Assembly (NCBI RefSeq): GCF_900176475.1
Contig: NZ_FWXX01000004.1
Span: forward strand, 248,001 to 312,000
DNA from: Tropicibacter naphthalenivorans
GTDB lineage: Bacteria > Pseudomonadota > Alphaproteobacteria > Rhodobacterales > Rhodobacteraceae
DNA: 64,000 nt
Reading direction: 5' to 3'
Shown: piece after piece, positions 61,451 through 64,000 of the stretch
Position numbering within the stretch: position 1 is the first letter of the stretch
How the letters are laid out: each line of letters starts with the position of its first letter
Position numbers and translations under genes: made by a program
The notes under the pieces: model-generated
What the model was told of the DNA's origin: nothing
Databases searched by the model: none
Seen by the model: only the letters and a program-made list of their open reading frames with translations

Positions 61451-62584
61451 ATGTCCGACGCCCCCCCTCCTCCGCCGCCCGCTACTGCCAAGACCGATCC
61501 CACCGAGGAACACCGCTTTCCCTGCGATCAATGCGGCTCGGATTTCCGATTTGACCCCGAGGGCGGGCAGTTGGTCTGCGATCACTGCGGGAACTCGCAA
61601 GCCATCGCGGGTGCCGGGCCGTGGGGCGGCGGCGTCAAGGAGCTCGACTTCCGCGCCGCCATCGACAACCTGTTGCCCTTGCAAGAGATCGAGGAAACCC
61701 GCGTTTCCAAATGTCCCAACTGCGGCGCCGAAGTCGAATTCGACCCCGAGCAGCACGCCACCGAGTGTCCCTTTTGCGCGACCCCGGTCGTGACCGACAC
61801 CGGCGTCAACCGGCACATCAAACCGCGCGGCCTGCTGCCCTTTGCCATGGACGAAAGCGCCGCCCGCGCCGCCATGACCGACTGGCTGGGCAAGCTGTGG
61901 TTTGCGCCCAACGGTCTGCAAGAATACGCACGCAAGGGGCGCAAGATGACCGGCATTTACGTGCCTTATTGGACCTATGACGCCGACACCAACTCGGCCT
62001 ATCAGGGCGAGCGTGGCACCGTTTACTACGAAAACCGCAGCGTCATGCGCGATGGCAAGATGACCACCGAACGCGTGCAGAAAATCCGCTGGCAGCGCGT
62101 GTCTGGCCGAGTGCATCGGTTCTTTGACGACGTTCTGGTGCTGGCCTCGCAGTCCCTGCCCAAGAAATACACCGACGCGCTGGAGCCGTGGGATCTGGCC
62201 GCGATGGAGCCCTACAGCCCCGAGTATCTGGCTGGCTTCCGGGCCGAAGGCTATCAGGTCGATCTGGACGCCGGTTTCGACGAGGCGCGGGTCAAGATGG
62301 ACCGCCAGATCGAACGCGACATCAAGTTCGACATCGGCGGCGACCGCCAGCGCATTCACCACGTGAACACTGACGTGAAGGACGTGACCTTCAAGCATGT
62401 TCTGCTGCCGGTCTGGATCGCCGCCTATAAGTATCGCGATAAATCCTATCGGTTCGTGGTGAATGGCCGCACGGGCCGGGTGCAGGGCGAGCGGCCTTGG
62501 TCGGCGTGGAAGATCACCTTTGCCGTGATCCTTGGCCTTTTGGTGGCGGGCGGCGTTGGCTATCTGATCGCCATGAACCAATAA
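61451..62584 (+). CDS. Double zinc-ribbon protein with C-terminal membrane helix (YdjG-like)
   Basis: The 377-aa protein starts with a proline run (MSDAPPPPPPA), then two zinc ribbons: FPCDQCGSDF with LVCDHCGNS (residues about 24-46) and KCPNCGAEV with TECPFCATP (about 91-116). A central domain (GRKMTGIYVPYWTYDADTNSAYQGERG) follows, and one membrane helix near the end (FAVILGLLVAGGVGYLIAM). Bacillus YdjG has the same zinc ribbon plus membrane helix and anchors YdjI and PspA. The N-terminal proline tract could dock on the GYF_2 domain of the preceding protein, which is inference. Confidence 0.85.
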   Translation: MSDAPPPPPPATAKTDPTEEHRFPCDQCGSDFRFDPEGGQLVCDHCGNSQAIAGAGPWGGGVKELDFRAAIDNLLPLQEIEETRVSKCPNCGAEVEFDPEQHATECPFCATPVVTDTGVNRHIKPRGLLPFAMDESAARAAMTDWLGKLWFAPNGLQEYARKGRKMTGIYVPYWTYDADTNSAYQGERGTVYYENRSVMRDGKMTTERVQKIRWQRVSGRVHRFFDDVLVLASQSLPKKYTDALEPWDLAAMEPYSPEYLAGFRAEGYQVDLDAGFDEARVKMDRQIERDIKFDIGGDRQRIHHVNTDVKDVTFKHVLLPVWIAAYKYRDKSYRFVVNGRTGRVQGERPWSAWKITFAVILGLLVAGGVGYLIAMNQ

Positions 62585-62653
62585 GCCGCGCAAGGCTTGC
62601 CTGAACGCAAAGATCGTGCAAGTTAGCGCAAACATCACTTTCGGAGACCGGCC

Positions 62654-63550
62654 ATGATCCTCTGCTGCGGCGAAGCCCTGATCGACATGCTTCCGCGTGA
62701 GACTACGCAAGGCGAGCCCGCGTTCTCGCCCTACGCGGGCGGCGCGGTGATGAACACGGCGATTGCGCTGGGGCGGCTGGGTGCGCCGGCGGGCTACTTT
62801 GGCGGGTTGTCCAATGACCTGTTTGGTCAGATGCTGACCGATGCGCTGGACGGGTCGGGCGTCGATCACCGCCTGTGCCCGCGCTCGGATCGCCCGACGA
62901 CGCTGGCCTTTGTGACGCTGACGAACGGCCACGCGCAATATGCGTTTTATGACGAGAACACCGCCGGGCGGATGCTGTCCGAGGACGATCTGCCGGGCCT
63001 CGACGGCCTGACCGCGCTGTTCTTTGGCGGCATCAGCCTTGTGTCCGAACCGCAGGCGGACAGCTATGCCGCGCTCTGCGCGCGCGCGGGCGACCTTCCG
63101 GTGATGATTGATCCGAACATCCGCCCCGGCTTTATCACCGATGAGCCTAAGTATCGCGCGCGCCTCACCGCCATGCTGGAACGCGCCGACATCGTCAAGG
63201 TCTCGGACGAGGATATGGCGTGGCTCGGCACCTCGCCCGAAGAGCTCTTGAAAAACGGCGCGTCGGTGGTGCTGGTCACCCGCGGGGCCGAAGGCGTCGA
63301 CGTCGTCTCTCGCGAAGGCACGTTGACCGTCCCCGCCACGCGCGTCGAAGTGGTCGACACCGTGGGCGCGGGCGACACCTTTAACGCGGGCTTTTTGGCC
63401 GGGCTGGCGCGTGACGGCCTTCTGAGCCGCGCGGCGCTGTCCACAGCTTGGCTCGACAGCCTCAAGCCCGCCGCCGAACTGGGCGCCGCCGCCGCCGCCA
63501 TCACGGTCAGCCGCGCAGGGGCCAACCCGCCGCGAAAGCACGAACTATGA
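62654..63550 (+). CDS. PfkB-family carbohydrate kinase (fructokinase-like)
   Basis: The 298-aa kinase has PfkB signature 1 [28 protein letters not shown] near residue 29 and signature 2 [17 protein letters not shown] near residue 236, with the catalytic Asp in [15 protein letters not shown] and [11 protein letters not shown] are usual for fructokinase-type members. The sugar substrate is not certain from sequence. GGAGAC precedes the ATG. dtd starts within its stop codon. Confidence 0.92.
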   Translation: MILCCGEALIDMLPRETTQGEPAFSPYAGGAVMNTAIALGRLGAPAGYFGGLSNDLFGQMLTDALDGSGVDHRLCPRSDRPTTLAFVTLTNGHAQYAFYDENTAGRMLSEDDLPGLDGLTALFFGGISLVSEPQADSYAALCARAGDLPVMIDPNIRPGFITDEPKYRARLTAMLERADIVKVSDEDMAWLGTSPEELLKNGASVVLVTRGAEGVDVVSREGTLTVPATRVEVVDTVGAGDTFNAGFLAGLARDGLLSRAALSTAWLDSLKPAAELGAAAAAITVSRAGANPPRKHEL

Positions 63551-63990
63551 GAGCGCTGATCCAACGCACCAGCGGCGCGCGCGTCGACATCGACGGGACC
63601 ACCGTCGGCGAAATTGCCCAAGGCGTGGTGATCCTGATCTGCGCCATGCAATGCGACACCGAAGCCGAGGCCGACAAGCTGGCCGCGAAAATCTCGAAAC
63701 TGCGGATTTTCAAGGACGACGAGGGCAAGATGAACCGCTCGCTGCTGGACATCTCTGGCAGCGCGCTGGTGGTCAGCCAGTTCACCCTGTCCGCCGACAC
63801 CCGTCGCGGCAACCGACCCGGTTTCTCTGCCGCCGCCCGCCCCGACGAGGGCGAAAAGCTGTACGAATACTTCGCCGCAAAGCTGGCGTCGCTGGGCATT
63901 CCCGTCGCCACCGGGCGGTTTGGCGCGGATATGCAGGTGCATCTGGTCAACGACGGCCCGGTCACCATCTGGATGGACACCGCCGACTAG
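63547..63990 (+). CDS. dtd: D-aminoacyl-tRNA deacylase
   Basis: Dtd hydrolyses D-aminoacyl-tRNA and glycyl-tRNA(Ala), guarding translation. The 147-aa protein starts [26 protein letters not shown], holds the SQFTL motif near residue 78 and the Gly-cisPro motif in VNDGPVT near residue 138, with the [10 protein letters not shown] segment between. Its ATG overlaps the PfkB stop by 4 bases (ATGA). Confidence 0.96.
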   Translation: MRALIQRTSGARVDIDGTTVGEIAQGVVILICAMQCDTEAEADKLAAKISKLRIFKDDEGKMNRSLLDISGSALVVSQFTLSADTRRGNRPGFSAAARPDEGEKLYEYFAAKLASLGIPVATGRFGADMQVHLVNDGPVTIWMDTAD

Positions 63991-64000
63991 GCGCAACCGC

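Noticed and set aside
61388..63541. 717-codon minus-strand frame opposite the zinc-ribbon and PfkB genes
   Set aside because: It is a mirror frame of two recognisable genes with low-complexity His/Arg/Gly composition. No domain is recognisable.

Overview
The window is a chromosomal segment of an alphaproteobacterium of the Rhodobacteraceae (Roseobacter/Rhodobacter group). The DNA is GC-rich and densely coded, with many 4-base ATGA overlaps. The taxonomic call rests on protein flavour and gene order: a RpoHII-type sigma factor, a CIRCE-controlled groES-groEL operon, yraN-gshB next to rsmI and divergent from lppC, glnD followed by murJ, ruvC-ruvA-ruvB, hemE divergent from hemC, a COQ9 protein, and DUF2927 and DUF1127 proteins. 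I see no rRNA or tRNA gene, CRISPR array, transposase, integrase or phage structural gene. Almost everything is core housekeeping.

Layout. 0-3.5 kb: a truncated bactofilin-like repeat protein, a small hypothetical gene, and groES-groEL behind a perfect CIRCE operator. 3.8-12.1 kb: an EamA exporter, DUF2161, a TraB/GumN protein, coaBC-dut, a ThiF/MoeB protein with a membrane N-terminus and a plausible internal start, a hypothetical protein and an M3 peptidase. 12.1-15.6 kb: rpoH(II)-chaN, then comM preceded by CtrA-like sites. 15.6-25 kb: an esterase, gshB, yraN, rsmI, divergent lppC-glnD, murJ and a phospholipase D-like protein. 26-30 kb: an orphan RTX protein, a rhomboid that lacks its catalytic residues, trpS and two small genes of unknown role. 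30-36 kb: ruvCAB with a possible SOS box, a DUF1127 protein, a small membrane protein, prmA and an MFS transporter. 36-44.5 kb: a cupin, a YeeE/YedE thiosulfate-type permease, a YadGH-like ABC exporter, a second EamA protein, hemE/hemC, a quinone oxidoreductase, COQ9 and rpsU. 44.7-55.7 kb: a DUF900 hydrolase, a D,D-carboxypeptidase with a SPOR domain, a HAD hydrolase, clpS, an RsmC-type methyltransferase, an SDR protein lacking the catalytic lysine, hemF, a ClpP-like/PAN fusion protein, rluE-tadA and rluB.

The most unusual part is the eight-gene run at 55.8-62.6 kb. It encodes a 65-aa membrane protein, two XpaC-family membrane proteins, a 29-aa membrane microprotein, TelA, a DUF2927 lipoprotein, an SPFH-GYF protein and a zinc-ribbon protein with a C-terminal membrane helix. 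It combines elements of the xpaC-telA pair with elements of the Bacillus PspA-associated YdjG/YdjI module, but no PspA is present. I infer an envelope-stress or membrane-integrity complex in which TelA may take the place of PspA. A PfkB kinase and dtd close the window.

Recurring themes are heme supply (hemE, hemC, hemF, chaN), envelope and peptidoglycan maintenance (lppC, murJ, the carboxypeptidase, the TelA cluster), proteostasis (groESL, RpoH, clpS, M3 peptidase) and RNA modification or translation quality control (rsmI, prmA, rluB, rluE, tadA, RsmC-like, trpS, dtd).
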